Shown: positions 1 to 8,559 of the stretch, piece after piece
Numbering within the stretch: the stretch's first letter is position 1
How the letters are laid out: the number at the start of each line of letters is the position of its first letter
Assembly: GCA_965116345.1 (NCBI GenBank)
Contig: OZ220680.1
Location: 3,162,001 to 3,226,000 of the forward strand
Origin: VXYL01 sp965116345
GTDB lineage: Bacteria; Pseudomonadota; Gammaproteobacteria; Pseudomonadales; Azotimanducaceae
Reading direction: 5' to 3'
DNA: 64,000 nucleotides
Program-made: the position numbers and the translations under genes
Notes under the pieces: model-generated
The model's database searches: none
The model's input: only the letters and a program-made list of their open reading frames with translations
Told to the model about the DNA's origin: nothing

Positions 1-1
1 C

Positions 2-79
2 GCCGCCCGCGACCACGTCGGCGGGACCGCACCGAAGGCGGTGGTGTCGGCGATAGAAGCTGCCCGGCGATATCTGTGA
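2..79 (+). CDS. argH: argininosuccinate lyase, C-terminal end only
   Basis: Only the last 25 codons lie in the window, ending at TGA 77-79. The residues RDHVGGTAP followed by V..AIEAAR match the closing helix of argininosuccinate lyase, which releases arginine and fumarate in arginine biosynthesis. argH next to lptM-lysA-dapF is a familiar gammaproteobacterial neighbourhood. The stop codon overlaps the ATG of the next gene (TGATG), so the two are probably co-transcribed. The start and active site are outside the window; the call rests on the short tail plus context. Confidence 0.7.
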   Translation, partial: AARDHVGGTAPKAVVSAIEAARRYL

Positions 80-327
80 TGGCGCGTGCCATGCGGGTCG
101 TCGGCAACGGCGTACTGTGGCTCGCGGTTGGCGTGGCGTGTGCCGCCGTGGCTACGTGCGGCCAGAAGGGGCCGCTTGAAATGCCGGACAACGACGCGAG
201 GGCTTCGCGGTGCGCCTGGGAATTCGCTTCGCGATCTGCCCACGCGGCCGACATCACCGAAGGAGGCGCCCTGTCTGGCACCAGCTGGGTAGACCACGGG
301 GTTCGCGACCATGCCCTACACGCGTAG
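79..327 (+). CDS. lptM: LptM/YifL-type small lipoprotein
   Basis: This 82-residue product has a hydrophobic N-terminal signal followed by CGQKGPLEMP, the hallmark CG.KGPL motif of LptM (YifL), a small outer-membrane lipoprotein that helps LptD mature. The lipobox (AVATC) is weak because threonine replaces the usual Gly/Ala/Ser before the cysteine. The gene starts at ATG 79, overlapping the argH stop, and runs 17 bases into lysA. LptM directly upstream of lysA is the standard order in Pseudomonas. The tail after the motif is not conserved, and its length is slightly above usual. Confidence 0.75.
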   Translation: MARAMRVVGNGVLWLAVGVACAAVATCGQKGPLEMPDNDARASRCAWEFASRSAHAADITEGGALSGTSWVDHGVRDHALHA

Positions 328-1552
328 CGGCGGCGAACTGCATGTCGACGGCGTGCCGCTGGCGCGCATCGCCGACGCCGTGGGGACCCCGGCCTACGTC
401 TATTCCTGGCCGAGCGTGCGGGATCGCTACGCCGAACTCGACACCGCCCTCGACGGCACCAGCCGGCGCATCTGCTACTCGGTGAAGGCCAACGGCAATC
501 TCGCCCTGTTGGCACGTCTCGCCAAGCTCGGTGGCGGCTTCGACATCGTCTCCGGGGGAGAGTTGGAGCGCGTCCTGCGTGCAGGCGGCGACCCGTCACG
601 CGTCGTCTTCTCCGGCGTCGGCAAGTCGGTCGAGGACATCGACTTCGGGATCAAGTGCGGCATCGACGCGTTCAACGTGGAGAGCGCCTCGGAACTCGAC
701 CGGATCGAGTCGCGTGCGCGTCTGATCGGCCGCAAGGCTCGGGTGTCGATTCGCGTCAATCCGGACGTGGATGCCCACACCCATCCCTACATCTCCACCG
801 GGCTCAAGGAGAACAAGTTCGGTGTTCCCGCGGACCTCGCCTTGGAGCTGTACCGCCGGGCGGCGGCTTCAGCGGATCTCCACGTCGTCGGCATCGCCTG
901 CCACATCGGCTCGCAGATCGGCCAGGCGGAACCGTTCCGCGAAGCAATGTGCGGTCTGCTCGGCCTGGTGGACGCCCTCGGGAAGTTCGGCATCGCCTTT
1001 GAACATCTCGACATCGGCGGCGGCTTCGGCATCGTCTACCAGGACGAGACGCCGCTCGATCTCGACGCGTTGGGCCAAGTGCTGCGGGCGACCCTCGGCC
1101 GCCGACCCGCCAAGCTGTACGTCGAACCGGGACGCCTGCTGGTCGCCGAGGCGGGAATCCTGCTCACCCGGGTCGAATACCTGAAGCCCGCACCGGCCCC
1201 CGGCTACCGGAACTTCGCCGTGGTGGATGCGGCCATGAACGATCTGATTCGTCCAGCGTTGTACGACGCCTGGCACGCCGTCGATACGGTCGCGGAGCGT
1301 GGAACCCCGTCGAAGCGCTGGGATGTGGTCGGCCCGGTGTGCGAGACGGGCGACTTTCTCGCCCTCGACCGTGAACTCGCCTTGGCCGAAGGCGACCTGC
1401 TCGCCATACGCGAAGCCGGCGCCTACGGCTCCTCCCAGGGCTCCAACTACAACACACGTCCCCGCCCGCCGGAGGTGATTGTCGACGAAGACGGCTTCGC
1501 GGTGGTACGCAAACGGGAGACGGTCGCCGACCTCCTACGGCTCGAATCGTAG
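311..1552 (+). CDS. lysA: diaminopimelate decarboxylase
   Basis: The 413-residue PLP enzyme decarboxylates meso-diaminopimelate to L-lysine, the last step of lysine biosynthesis in the cytoplasm. It has the fold III barrel with the PLP lysine in YSVKANGN (about K59) and the C-terminal GPVCETGDFL motif with the catalytic cysteine near C344, contributed to the neighbouring subunit's site. Full length is typical. The ATG at 311 gives the usual short lead before the DG.PL..IA segment. It lies in the argH-lptM-lysA-dapF cluster, where lysA and dapF act consecutively. Confidence 0.96.
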   Translation: MPYTRSGGELHVDGVPLARIADAVGTPAYVYSWPSVRDRYAELDTALDGTSRRICYSVKANGNLALLARLAKLGGGFDIVSGGELERVLRAGGDPSRVVFSGVGKSVEDIDFGIKCGIDAFNVESASELDRIESRARLIGRKARVSIRVNPDVDAHTHPYISTGLKENKFGVPADLALELYRRAAASADLHVVGIACHIGSQIGQAEPFREAMCGLLGLVDALGKFGIAFEHLDIGGGFGIVYQDETPLDLDALGQVLRATLGRRPAKLYVEPGRLLVAEAGILLTRVEYLKPAPAPGYRNFAVVDAAMNDLIRPALYDAWHAVDTVAERGTPSKRWDVVGPVCETGDFLALDRELALAEGDLLAIREAGAYGSSQGSNYNTRPRPPEVIVDEDGFAVVRKRETVADLLRLES

Positions 1553-1608
1553 GGGACGCTTGTACATCGCCACCGTGACGGCACTCATGGAACGAATCGT
1601 CTGGTTCC

Positions 1609-1631
1609 GCACGCCTATAATCGAGGCGTGC
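1609..1631. promoter_or_regulatory. inverted repeat enclosing TATAAT upstream of dapF
   Basis: GCACGCC (1609-1615) and GGCGTGC (1625-1631) form a perfect 7-bp inverted repeat whose 9-base centre contains TATAAT at 1616-1621. It sits 23 bases before the dapF start. It could be a -10 element inside an operator or a hairpin ending the lysA message. No good -35 hexamer is visible 17 bases upstream, so promoter function is uncertain. Confidence 0.4.
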
Positions 1632-1653
1632 AACGAAAGCCGCGTGGGAATGG

Positions 1654-2484
1654 ATGAAGCTGCGCTTCACAAAAATGCACGGTCTTGGCAACGACTTCAT
1701 GATCGTCGACCTGGTGACCCAACGCGGCGACCCGACGCCCGAGCAGATCCGGAACTGGGGTGATCGACGCACCGGCGTGGGATTCGATCAGTTGCTCCTG
1801 GCCCTGCCGCCGGACGATCCGACGGCGGACTTCCGGCTTCGCATTTTCAACGCCGACGGAACGGAGGCCGAGCAGTGCGGGAACGGCGCACGCTGTTTCG
1901 CCCGGTTCGTGGTCGGCGAGGAACTCACCGTGAAGCGCGAACTCGTGATCGATACGGCTGGCGGGCGGCTCGAAACGGTCTTGTTGGAAAACGGTCACGT
2001 TCGCGTCGCCATGGGCGTGCCCGAGACCGACCCCGCCGCCGTGCCCTTCGAGGCCGAGGTCGGGTCGCTGTCGTATTCGGTGGGCTTGGGCGATGAGTCC
2101 GTGGAGGTGACGCCGGTGTCCATGGGCAATCCCCATGCCGTGGTGTTCGTCGACAACGTCGCGGATGTCGATGTCGAGGGCATCGGCGGCGCCTTTCAGG
2201 ACCACGAACGGTTTCCCGAACGGGTCAACGTCGGCTTTCTGCAGGTGGTGGACCGGCGTTTCGGAAGACTGCGGGTCTACGAGCGGGGCGCGGGGGAGAC
2301 CCAGGCCTGTGGTAGCGGCGCGTGCGCGGCGATGGTTGCCGCCCGGCTCCACGACCGCTTCGACGAACGTGCCAGGATTTCGTTGCCGGGAGGCAAACTG
2401 TGGGTGGAATGGCAAGGTCCCGGAGCGCCCGCTACACTGTCGGGACCAACGGAACTGGTCTATACCGGGCGTATCGAACTATGA
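1654..2484 (+). CDS. dapF: diaminopimelate epimerase
   Basis: The 276-residue enzyme interconverts LL- and meso-diaminopimelate without a cofactor, feeding both lysine and peptidoglycan synthesis. Both catalytic cysteines are present: C75 in EQCGNGARC and C219 in ACGSGACA, one from each half of the pseudo-symmetric fold. The N-terminal KMHGLGNDF signature fixes the start. The stop overlaps the next start as ATGA, which indicates translational coupling. Confidence 0.97.
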   Translation: MKLRFTKMHGLGNDFMIVDLVTQRGDPTPEQIRNWGDRRTGVGFDQLLLALPPDDPTADFRLRIFNADGTEAEQCGNGARCFARFVVGEELTVKRELVIDTAGGRLETVLLENGHVRVAMGVPETDPAAVPFEAEVGSLSYSVGLGDESVEVTPVSMGNPHAVVFVDNVADVDVEGIGGAFQDHERFPERVNVGFLQVVDRRFGRLRVYERGAGETQACGSGACAAMVAARLHDRFDERARISLPGGKLWVEWQGPGAPATLSGPTELVYTGRIEL

Positions 2485-3182
2485 GTCGAACGGATGACTT
2501 GCCCGACGAGCCGCTCTTGGACGACGACGCGGTCGCGGAGTTTCTGAGCAGCAATCCCGACTTCTTCAACCGCCACGCCGACCTGCTCTCCGACCTCGAC
2601 CTGCGGGGTGAAGCCGGCGACACCGTGTCGCTGCTCGAACGCCAGGTCTCGGTGCTGCGCGAACGCAATCGGGACTTGAGGCAGCAGCTCAACACCTTGC
2701 TGACCAATGCCGCCGAGAACGAGCAGGTCTACATGCGCATGAAGACCCTGACGCTGGCGCTGATGGATGCCGGCAGCGTGGCCGATCTCGACGCCACACT
2801 CGATCAGAACCTGATCAACGGCTTCGATGCGGACCACGCCACATGCTTCGTACACCGCTGGGTTCCAACCGAGGACGAGGAGCTGACGCACGTCGTGGGC
2901 ATCGCCGTGGACGGGGCGTCGCCGCTCCCCGGATTGTTCGAACGCACGGAACCCGTGTGCGCCGTGCACCGGGTCGAGGAATACACGGCGGTGTTCCCCG
3001 ACGCGTTGCTGTCGGCCCCGGGGTCGATCGCGCTCGTGCCGATGCGTACGGACGCGTTGAACGCGGTCCTGGTGATCGGCTCCTGGGACCCGCAACGGTT
3101 CGCGCCGGACATGGGCAAGGTCTTCCTCGTCCACATCGGCCAAGTGATGTCACGGACCCTGGAGCGCCTAGGCGTCGGATGA
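2481..3182 (+). CDS. DUF484 family protein (YigA-like, GAF-type)
   Basis: The 233-residue protein has the DUF484 signature near the start (VAEFLSSNPDFFNRHADLLSDL), a short helical or coiled segment rich in ERQ..LRERN..L around residues 55-75, then a GAF-like domain. The family always lies between dapF and xerC in gammaproteobacteria, as here, but its function is unknown. ATG 2481 overlaps the dapF stop and its own stop overlaps the xerC start, both as ATGA, so expression is tied to the operon. Confidence 0.88.
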   Translation: MSRTDDLPDEPLLDDDAVAEFLSSNPDFFNRHADLLSDLDLRGEAGDTVSLLERQVSVLRERNRDLRQQLNTLLTNAAENEQVYMRMKTLTLALMDAGSVADLDATLDQNLINGFDADHATCFVHRWVPTEDEELTHVVGIAVDGASPLPGLFERTEPVCAVHRVEEYTAVFPDALLSAPGSIALVPMRTDALNAVLVIGSWDPQRFAPDMGKVFLVHIGQVMSRTLERLGVG

Positions 3183-4165
3183 AAAACGCCAGCGGCAGGG
3201 AGGCCCGGCAACAGGATCGCGAGGACGATGCGCCGCAAAATGCGCGTTCGGGACTCCGTGCCGACGTCGACCGATTCCTCTCCCACATGGCGGTGGAGCG
3301 CCGGGCTTCGCCACACACGGTGGCCGCCTACCGGCGCGACTTGACACGGTTCGCTGACGAGTTGGGCGGCGTGGCGAGCCGCGAGGTACGGCCGCAGGAT
3401 GTCCGCGAGTCCGCCGGCCGGCTGCATGCGCGTGGCTTGTCGCCGCGCTCGGTGGCGCGCCACCTGTCGAGCGTCCGCAGCCTCTTCGACTACTTGGTGC
3501 GTCGCCACGAGTTGGGTGCCAACCCGGCCAACGGCGTGCGGGCACCGAAGCAGCGGGAACGTCTGCCGAAGACCATGGATCCCGACCAGACCGCGCAGTT
3601 GTTCAGCGAACGCGCCGAGACCGCCATCGATGTCCGCGACCGCGCCATGCTCGAGTTGCTCTACGGCAGCGGCCTGCGCCTCGCGGAACTCGTCGCCATC
3701 GACATCCGCGACCTCGACCTCGCCAACGGCTTCGTACGCGTGACGGGCAAGGGGCAGAAAACCCGCGTGGTGCCGGTGGGCGGCACGGCCGCCGAAGCGG
3801 TCAGGGCGTGGCTCGCCAAGCGTCCGGAAGCCCGCGGCAGCGACCCGCTGTTCGGCGGCCGCGGCAACAACCGCATGTCGCCGAGGAACGTCCAGTTGCG
3901 CTTGAAGAAGGTCGCCGCTCGCACCATGGGCAACGACGGCCTGCATCCCCACCTGCTGCGGCACAGCTTCGCGAGCCACGTGCTCGAGTCCAGCGGCGAC
4001 CTGCGTGCGGTGCAGGAGATGCTCGGACACGCCGACATCTCCACCACCCAGATCTACACCCACCTCGACTTCCAGCACCTGGCCAAGGTCTACGACGCCG
4101 CCCATCCCCGGGCGCGAAAGAAAGGCGTGTCCAGTACTCCCCCGGTGGAGGAAACGCCGCCGTGA
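3179..4165 (+). CDS. xerC: tyrosine recombinase XerC
   Basis: The 328-residue cytoplasmic recombinase acts with XerD at dif sites to resolve chromosome dimers. It has an N-terminal SAM-like core-binding domain (about residues 25-110) and a catalytic domain with R167, H258, R261, H284 and the nucleophile Y293, plus the GKGQKTR beta-hairpin lysine. It carries an N-terminal charged extension of about 25 residues compared with E. coli XerC. The ATG at 3179 overlaps the DUF484 stop. Its stop overlaps the next gene's GTG. Confidence 0.95.
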   Translation: MKNASGREARQQDREDDAPQNARSGLRADVDRFLSHMAVERRASPHTVAAYRRDLTRFADELGGVASREVRPQDVRESAGRLHARGLSPRSVARHLSSVRSLFDYLVRRHELGANPANGVRAPKQRERLPKTMDPDQTAQLFSERAETAIDVRDRAMLELLYGSGLRLAELVAIDIRDLDLANGFVRVTGKGQKTRVVPVGGTAAEAVRAWLAKRPEARGSDPLFGGRGNNRMSPRNVQLRLKKVAARTMGNDGLHPHLLRHSFASHVLESSGDLRAVQEMLGHADISTTQIYTHLDFQHLAKVYDAAHPRARKKGVSSTPPVEETPP

Positions 4166-4851
4166 TCCGGCTGGTCACCTTCGACCTCGACAACACCCTG
4201 TGGAGCATCGACGGCGTGATCCAACGTGCCGAAGCCCGCATGCACCAATGGCTCGAGCCCCGGGTTCCGGAATACAAGAGACTGTCGCCGACCGTACTCG
4301 GCACCATCCGCGACGGCGTGATCGAGGCCAACCCGGGCATCGTCCACGACCTGTCGCTGCTGCGTCAACGCGTGCTCGCCAAGACCATCGAACACTGCGG
4401 CCATGGGCCCGAGGCCGCGGCGCGGCTGGCGGCGGGCGCGTTCACCGAGTTCCTCGACTGGCGCCACCGCGTCGAGTTCTTCGGCGGCGCGCTGGATGTG
4501 CTCGCGGAGTTGGCCGCGACCTACACCCTGGCGTCCCTGACCAACGGCAATGCCGACTTCCGGCGGCTGGGGCTGGACCGCTTCTTCGCGTTCGGCTTCA
4601 CCTCGGCGGACGTCGGCGCAAGCAAGCCCCACACCGCCATGTTTGAAAAGGCGCTGGCCACGGCCGGCGTGGCGCCCCACGAAGCGGTGCATGTCGGCGA
4701 CAACGCCGTGGACGACATCCAGGGCGGGCAGGCCGCCGGCATGGCGACAGTCTGGGTGAACCTCGTGGCCTCCGACGCCAATCCAGCCGCCACCGCGACG
4801 GTCACCAGCCTCGCCGAGATACCCGCGACGATCGCTTCTCTCAGTCCGTAG
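4162..4851 (+). CDS. HAD-IA phosphatase, YigB-like
   Basis: The 229-residue protein has the haloacid dehalogenase motifs in order: FDLDNTLW (motif I nucleophile and acid), SLTNGN (motif II), GASKPHTAMF (motif III lysine) and HVGDNAVDDIQGG (motif IV). In E. coli the gene at this position is yigB, a 5-amino-6-ribitylamino-uracil phosphate/FMN phosphatase, so a riboflavin-related phosphatase is plausible but the substrate is not shown by sequence. The start is GTG 4162, overlapping the xerC stop (GTGA). It is the last gene of the operon and converges on thrC after 12 bases. Confidence 0.88.
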   Translation: MIRLVTFDLDNTLWSIDGVIQRAEARMHQWLEPRVPEYKRLSPTVLGTIRDGVIEANPGIVHDLSLLRQRVLAKTIEHCGHGPEAAARLAAGAFTEFLDWRHRVEFFGGALDVLAELAATYTLASLTNGNADFRRLGLDRFFAFGFTSADVGASKPHTAMFEKALATAGVAPHEAVHVGDNAVDDIQGGQAAGMATVWVNLVASDANPAATATVTSLAEIPATIASLSP

Positions 4852-4863
4852 CGGTGGCGCCAG

Positions 4864-6276
4864 TCACCGACCGCCCGGCTCCGAGTTGGCCCGTATGTAA
4901 TCCATGACCGCCTGCTGATCCGCAGGCAGCACCGTGCGCCTGGCCGTAGCCGGATCGAGTCGGTCCAGCACCGGGTGGCGGGCCGCCTTGTCGGCCTCGA
5001 TATCCAACGTCTCGGTCACGGCCTCGGGAAACTTGGCGGGATGCGCCGTGCCGATGCACACGGGAACCGTGCCGTCGGCGACGGTCTTGCGCGCCGCGGT
5101 GACCCCGACGGCGCTATGCGGGTCGAGCACGTAGCCGAGTCGCGTGTACACGTCGCGCATCGTCGCCCGGGTCTCGTCCATGTCGACGGCGAGGGCGTCG
5201 ATCTCCGGGTCCACCGGGCCGCCGTCGCCGACCGAGGCTTCTCCTTTGTCTGCGAATTTCGCCATGAACCCCTTGACGCGTTCCGGGTCGCGGCCGAAGC
5301 GGAGCCACAGGTAGCGTTCGAGGTTGCTCGCCACCTGGATATCCATGGAGGGGCTGATGGTGTGGTGCACCGTTCCCCGACGGTAGACCCCGGTGCGGAA
5401 GAACCGCGCCAGGATGTCGTTGTCGTTGGTGGCGAGCGTGAACCGCCCAACCGGAACGCCCATCTCGCGGACCCCAATGGCGGCGAAGATGTTGCCGAAG
5501 TTGCCCGTCGGTACGGAGAACACGGCGGGTCGCTCCGACTGCAGACAGACGTGCGTGTAGTAGGACATCTGCGCAAGCACGCGGGCCCAGTTGATCGAGT
5601 TGACCGCGCCGAGGTTGTGGCGCTGCTTGAACTCGAGATCGGCGAACGTCGATTTCACGATCGTCTGGCAGTCGTCGAAGCTGCCGTCGATGGCCAGACA
5701 GTGGACGTTGGCATCGGTCACCGTCGTCATCTGAAGTTCCTGCAGGGGGCTTGTTCTGCCCTTCGGGTAGAGCATGAAGATGCTCAGGTTCTCCCTCCCG
5801 CGGACGCCATGGATCGCCGCGCTGCCGGTATCACCGCTGGTGGCACCGAGGATGTTCAGATGGCGCCCGGATTCGCCGAGGATGGTCTCGAACAGGCGGC
5901 CGAGAATCTGCAGGGCAATGTCCTTGAACGACAGCGTGGGACCGTGGAAGAGCTCCAGGATGCGGATCTCGCCCAGGTCGACGAGCGGCGCGATGTCCGG
6001 ATGGTCGAAGGCGGCGAAGGCGTCGGCCACGATGGCGTCGAGATCGTCAGCCGGAATGTCATTCGCCCCATCTGCGCCATCTGCCCCATCTGAAAAGAGT
6101 CGGAAGATCCTCTGCGCCAACTCGACGTAGGAGAGTGTGCGCCAGTCCGCCAGCCGGTCGGCGACATTGGGAAACCGTTCCGGCACCAGCAGGCCACCAT
6201 CCGGAGCGAGTCCCGTGAGCACGGCCTGGGTGAACGACAGGGGCGCCGTGCCGCCCCGGGTCGATAGGTATCTCAT
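4864..6276 (-). CDS. thrC: threonine synthase
   Basis: The 470-residue PLP enzyme converts O-phosphohomoserine to threonine. It begins with the family's MRYLSTRGG start and carries the PLP lysine K118 in HGPTLSFKDIALQ, the GATSGDTGSAA phosphate loop and a GNFGNIF motif. Length fits the E. coli/yeast-type class. Residues 62-73 (FSDGADGADGAND) are encoded by a 9-base tandem repeat, see 6065-6091. The class II aldolase upstream ends 3 bases before the start, so thrC is probably translationally coupled; no Shine-Dalgarno is visible. Confidence 0.95.
   Translation of the reverse strand: MRYLSTRGGTAPLSFTQAVLTGLAPDGGLLVPERFPNVADRLADWRTLSYVELAQRIFRLFSDGADGADGANDIPADDLDAIVADAFAAFDHPDIAPLVDLGEIRILELFHGPTLSFKDIALQILGRLFETILGESGRHLNILGATSGDTGSAAIHGVRGRENLSIFMLYPKGRTSPLQELQMTTVTDANVHCLAIDGSFDDCQTIVKSTFADLEFKQRHNLGAVNSINWARVLAQMSYYTHVCLQSERPAVFSVPTGNFGNIFAAIGVREMGVPVGRFTLATNDNDILARFFRTGVYRRGTVHHTISPSMDIQVASNLERYLWLRFGRDPERVKGFMAKFADKGEASVGDGGPVDPEIDALAVDMDETRATMRDVYTRLGYVLDPHSAVGVTAARKTVADGTVPVCIGTAHPAKFPEAVTETLDIEADKAARHPVLDRLDPATARRTVLPADQQAVMDYIRANSEPGGR
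6065..6091. repeat. three 9-bp units inside thrC
   Basis: The plus strand reads GCCCCATCT, GCGCCATCT, GCCCCATCT in direct tandem. On the coding (minus) strand this gives an in-frame D-G-A triplet repeat near thrC residues 63-71. It lies between helices in a poorly conserved part of the protein, where expansion would be tolerated. Confidence 0.7.
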
Positions 6277-6279
6277 GGA

Positions 6280-6996
6280 CTAGGAGGTCGGCAGGTGGTG
6301 GCCGACCAGGAAGTCGAACACGGACTCGGTGTACTGGTCGGTGGTGAGATCGGCCTTGGCGTAGAGCGCGGCGTTGTGCGAGATCGGCAGGGGATCGCGT
6401 GCCTTGAGATGCGCCTCCGCGACCCGCTCCATCATCACGAACCAGGCGACGGCGTGCTTGACCGACGGCCCCACGGTGAGCAGGCCGTGGTTGCGCAGCA
6501 CGATGCCCCGATGGCGACCGAGTTGCTTGGCGATGCGTTCGCCGCAGTCGAGATCCTGCACCTGGACTTCCTCGTCGTCGAACACGGCGTGGTCGTCGTA
6601 GAAAATGCACGCCTCCTGCGTGATCGGCTCCATGAGCCTGGCGGATGCCGAGAAAGGCGACCCGTGGCCCGTGTGGGTGTGGGCGACGCCGACGGCGTCG
6701 GGTCGCGCGGCGAGAATCGGGTAATGGATGAAATAGGCCGGCAGGTTCGTCCTCCCGCTGCCACCACGCACGTTGCCGTCGGGCTCGATCAGTACGAGCC
6801 TGTCGGCGCTCGCCTCGCCGAACGGCGTGTCGACGTCGAGCAGCCAAAAGCAGTCCGTGCGCTCCGGGTCCCGTGCGCTGATGTGGCCGTCGCCGAGATC
6901 GCCCCAGCCGAGCGCGGCGAATACGCGGTAGCCCAGCGCCACCTGCCGCTTGCGCTCCTCACGCAGTGCGTCGATGTCCATAGCCTGCATCGCCAT
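6280..6996 (-). CDS. class II aldolase/adducin family protein
   Basis: The product of about 238 residues resembles class II (zinc) aldolases and decarboxylases. It has a GDGHIS segment, the HTHTGHGSPFS zinc histidines and NHGLLTVG, typical of fuculose-phosphate aldolase-like folds. Substrate cannot be inferred. Three ATG codons lie in the first 27 bases; I chose the one at 6996, and a start at the later MDIDALREERKRQ is equally possible. It is upstream of and nearly contiguous with thrC. The opposite-strand AAA+ gene starts 155 bases away, so the promoter must lie in 6997-7151. Confidence 0.85.
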   Translation of the reverse strand: MAMQAMDIDALREERKRQVALGYRVFAALGWGDLGDGHISARDPERTDCFWLLDVDTPFGEASADRLVLIEPDGNVRGGSGRTNLPAYFIHYPILAARPDAVGVAHTHTGHGSPFSASARLMEPITQEACIFYDDHAVFDDEEVQVQDLDCGERIAKQLGRHRGIVLRNHGLLTVGPSVKHAVAWFVMMERVAEAHLKARDPLPISHNAALYAKADLTTDQYTESVFDFLVGHHLPTS

Positions 6997-7151
6997 GGCC
7001 CGCAATGATGCCAGAACCCCAGTGCGATCGCGTTTTGGCGGGCGTGCAACAGATCTTTGGTGAATGGTTTCGGGTGGGGGTTGGCGCGTGAGGTTTGCGC
7101 GGCGTCAGCGGAACTGCCACACTCGAAGCGTTCCCCCGATCGAGCGACGCC

Positions 7152-8543
7152 ATGGCCAGAAAGGCGACCACCTTGGGCAAACTCAGGGCCTCCGGCTACG
7201 AGGTGCTGGGCGTCAAGGCCGAGATGCGCCGCAACCTCATCGCCAAGCTGCGCCGCGGCGAGAGCCTGTTTCCCGGCATCGTCGGCTACGACGAGACCGT
7301 CATCCCGCAGATCGCCAACGCCCTCCTCGGCGGCCAGGACATCATGGTGCTGGGTGAACGCGGCCAAGCGAAGTCGCGGCTGGTGCGCGGACTCACCAAC
7401 CTGCTCGACGACGAGATTCCGGTCATCAAGGGCGTGGAGATTCCGGAGAATCCCTTCGAACCCATCACCGCCCAGGGCCGTGCGATCGTGGAGGAAAAAG
7501 GTGACGCCACGCCCATCGCGTGGCTACCCCGATCCGAACGCTACGCCGAGAAACTCGCCACCCCGGACATAACCATCGCGGATCTCATCGGCGAGGTCGA
7601 TCCCATCAAGGTCGCGGAAGGGCGCTACCTGGACGACGAACTGACCATCCACTTCGGCCTCGTGCCGCGGGTCAACCGGGGCATCTTCGCCATCAACGAA
7701 TTGCCCGATCTCGCCGAGCGCATCCAGGTCGGACTGCTCAACGTCCTCGAAGAGCGCGACGTGCAGATCCGCGGTCACAAGGTGCGCATGCCCCTCGACG
7801 TGTTTCTCGTGGCGACCGCCAACCCCGAGGACTACACCAACCGCGGACGCATCATCACGCCGCTGAAGGACCGCTACGGTGCGCAGATCCGCACCCACTA
7901 CCCGGAGGACATCGACAAGGAAATCGACATCATGGAGCAGGAGGCGACCGCCCTGGACATGGGCGACTACCGCGTCCACGTGCCTGCCCACATGAAGGAG
8001 ATCGTCGCCGAGATCACCCACCAGGCGCGTCGTTCGCCGGACGTCAACCAGCGCTCGGGCGTGTCCGTGCGCGCTTCCGTGGCCAACTACGAGGCGCTCC
8101 TCGCCAACGCCTTCCGCCGCGCCCTGCGCATCGGCGAGACCGACGTCGTGCCACGCATTTCGGACCTGCCGTTCGTGCTCCCGTCGCTGCAGGGCAAGGT
8201 GGAGTTCGAGGCCATGGAGGAGGGCCAGGAGGACCGGATCACGGAGCGCATTCTCGCTGCCGGCGTCAAGGCCGTGTTCGACCGCCATTTGTCGGTGGAC
8301 GCCCTCGCCGATGTCGTCCTGGCCTTCGACGAGGGCTTCTCCGTGGACACCGCCGAGGACGCCACCTTCGCCGACTACGAGGCCATCACGTCCCAACTCG
8401 AGGGGCTTGAGGCGGTCGTCGACAGGCTTGCCCACATACCCTCGGCGCGGCCGTCGGTGATCGAATTCGTGCTCGAGGGGTTGTATCTGCACAAGCTGCT
8501 GAACAAGAAGAGCGCCGCCGGACGGTCCACCTTCACCGGGTGA
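7152..8543 (+). CDS. AAA+ ATPase of the magnesium-chelatase/MoxR group
   Basis: The 463-residue cytoplasmic ATPase has a modified Walker A, GERGQAKS (residues 68-75, Ala where Gly is usual), a Walker B-like GIFAINE with Asn instead of Asp, and a sensor ATANPEDY. This is the ChlI/BchI-like group that pairs with VWA proteins as chaperone-type ATPases, usually to activate or insert cofactors into a client. The VWA partner follows after 16 bases. No chlorophyll genes are nearby, so tetrapyrrole metal insertion is unlikely. An in-frame upstream extension to 7095 is open, but ATG 7152 begins the conserved protein. Confidence 0.87.
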   Translation: MARKATTLGKLRASGYEVLGVKAEMRRNLIAKLRRGESLFPGIVGYDETVIPQIANALLGGQDIMVLGERGQAKSRLVRGLTNLLDDEIPVIKGVEIPENPFEPITAQGRAIVEEKGDATPIAWLPRSERYAEKLATPDITIADLIGEVDPIKVAEGRYLDDELTIHFGLVPRVNRGIFAINELPDLAERIQVGLLNVLEERDVQIRGHKVRMPLDVFLVATANPEDYTNRGRIITPLKDRYGAQIRTHYPEDIDKEIDIMEQEATALDMGDYRVHVPAHMKEIVAEITHQARRSPDVNQRSGVSVRASVANYEALLANAFRRALRIGETDVVPRISDLPFVLPSLQGKVEFEAMEEGQEDRITERILAAGVKAVFDRHLSVDALADVVLAFDEGFSVDTAEDATFADYEAITSQLEGLEAVVDRLAHIPSARPSVIEFVLEGLYLHKLLNKKSAAGRSTFTG

Positions 8544-8559
8544 ACCCCGGGTAAGCACG

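Noticed and set aside
2804..4105. Long minus-strand open frame across DUF484 and xerC
   Set aside because: It is the shadow of two well-identified plus-strand genes and has no recognisable domain.
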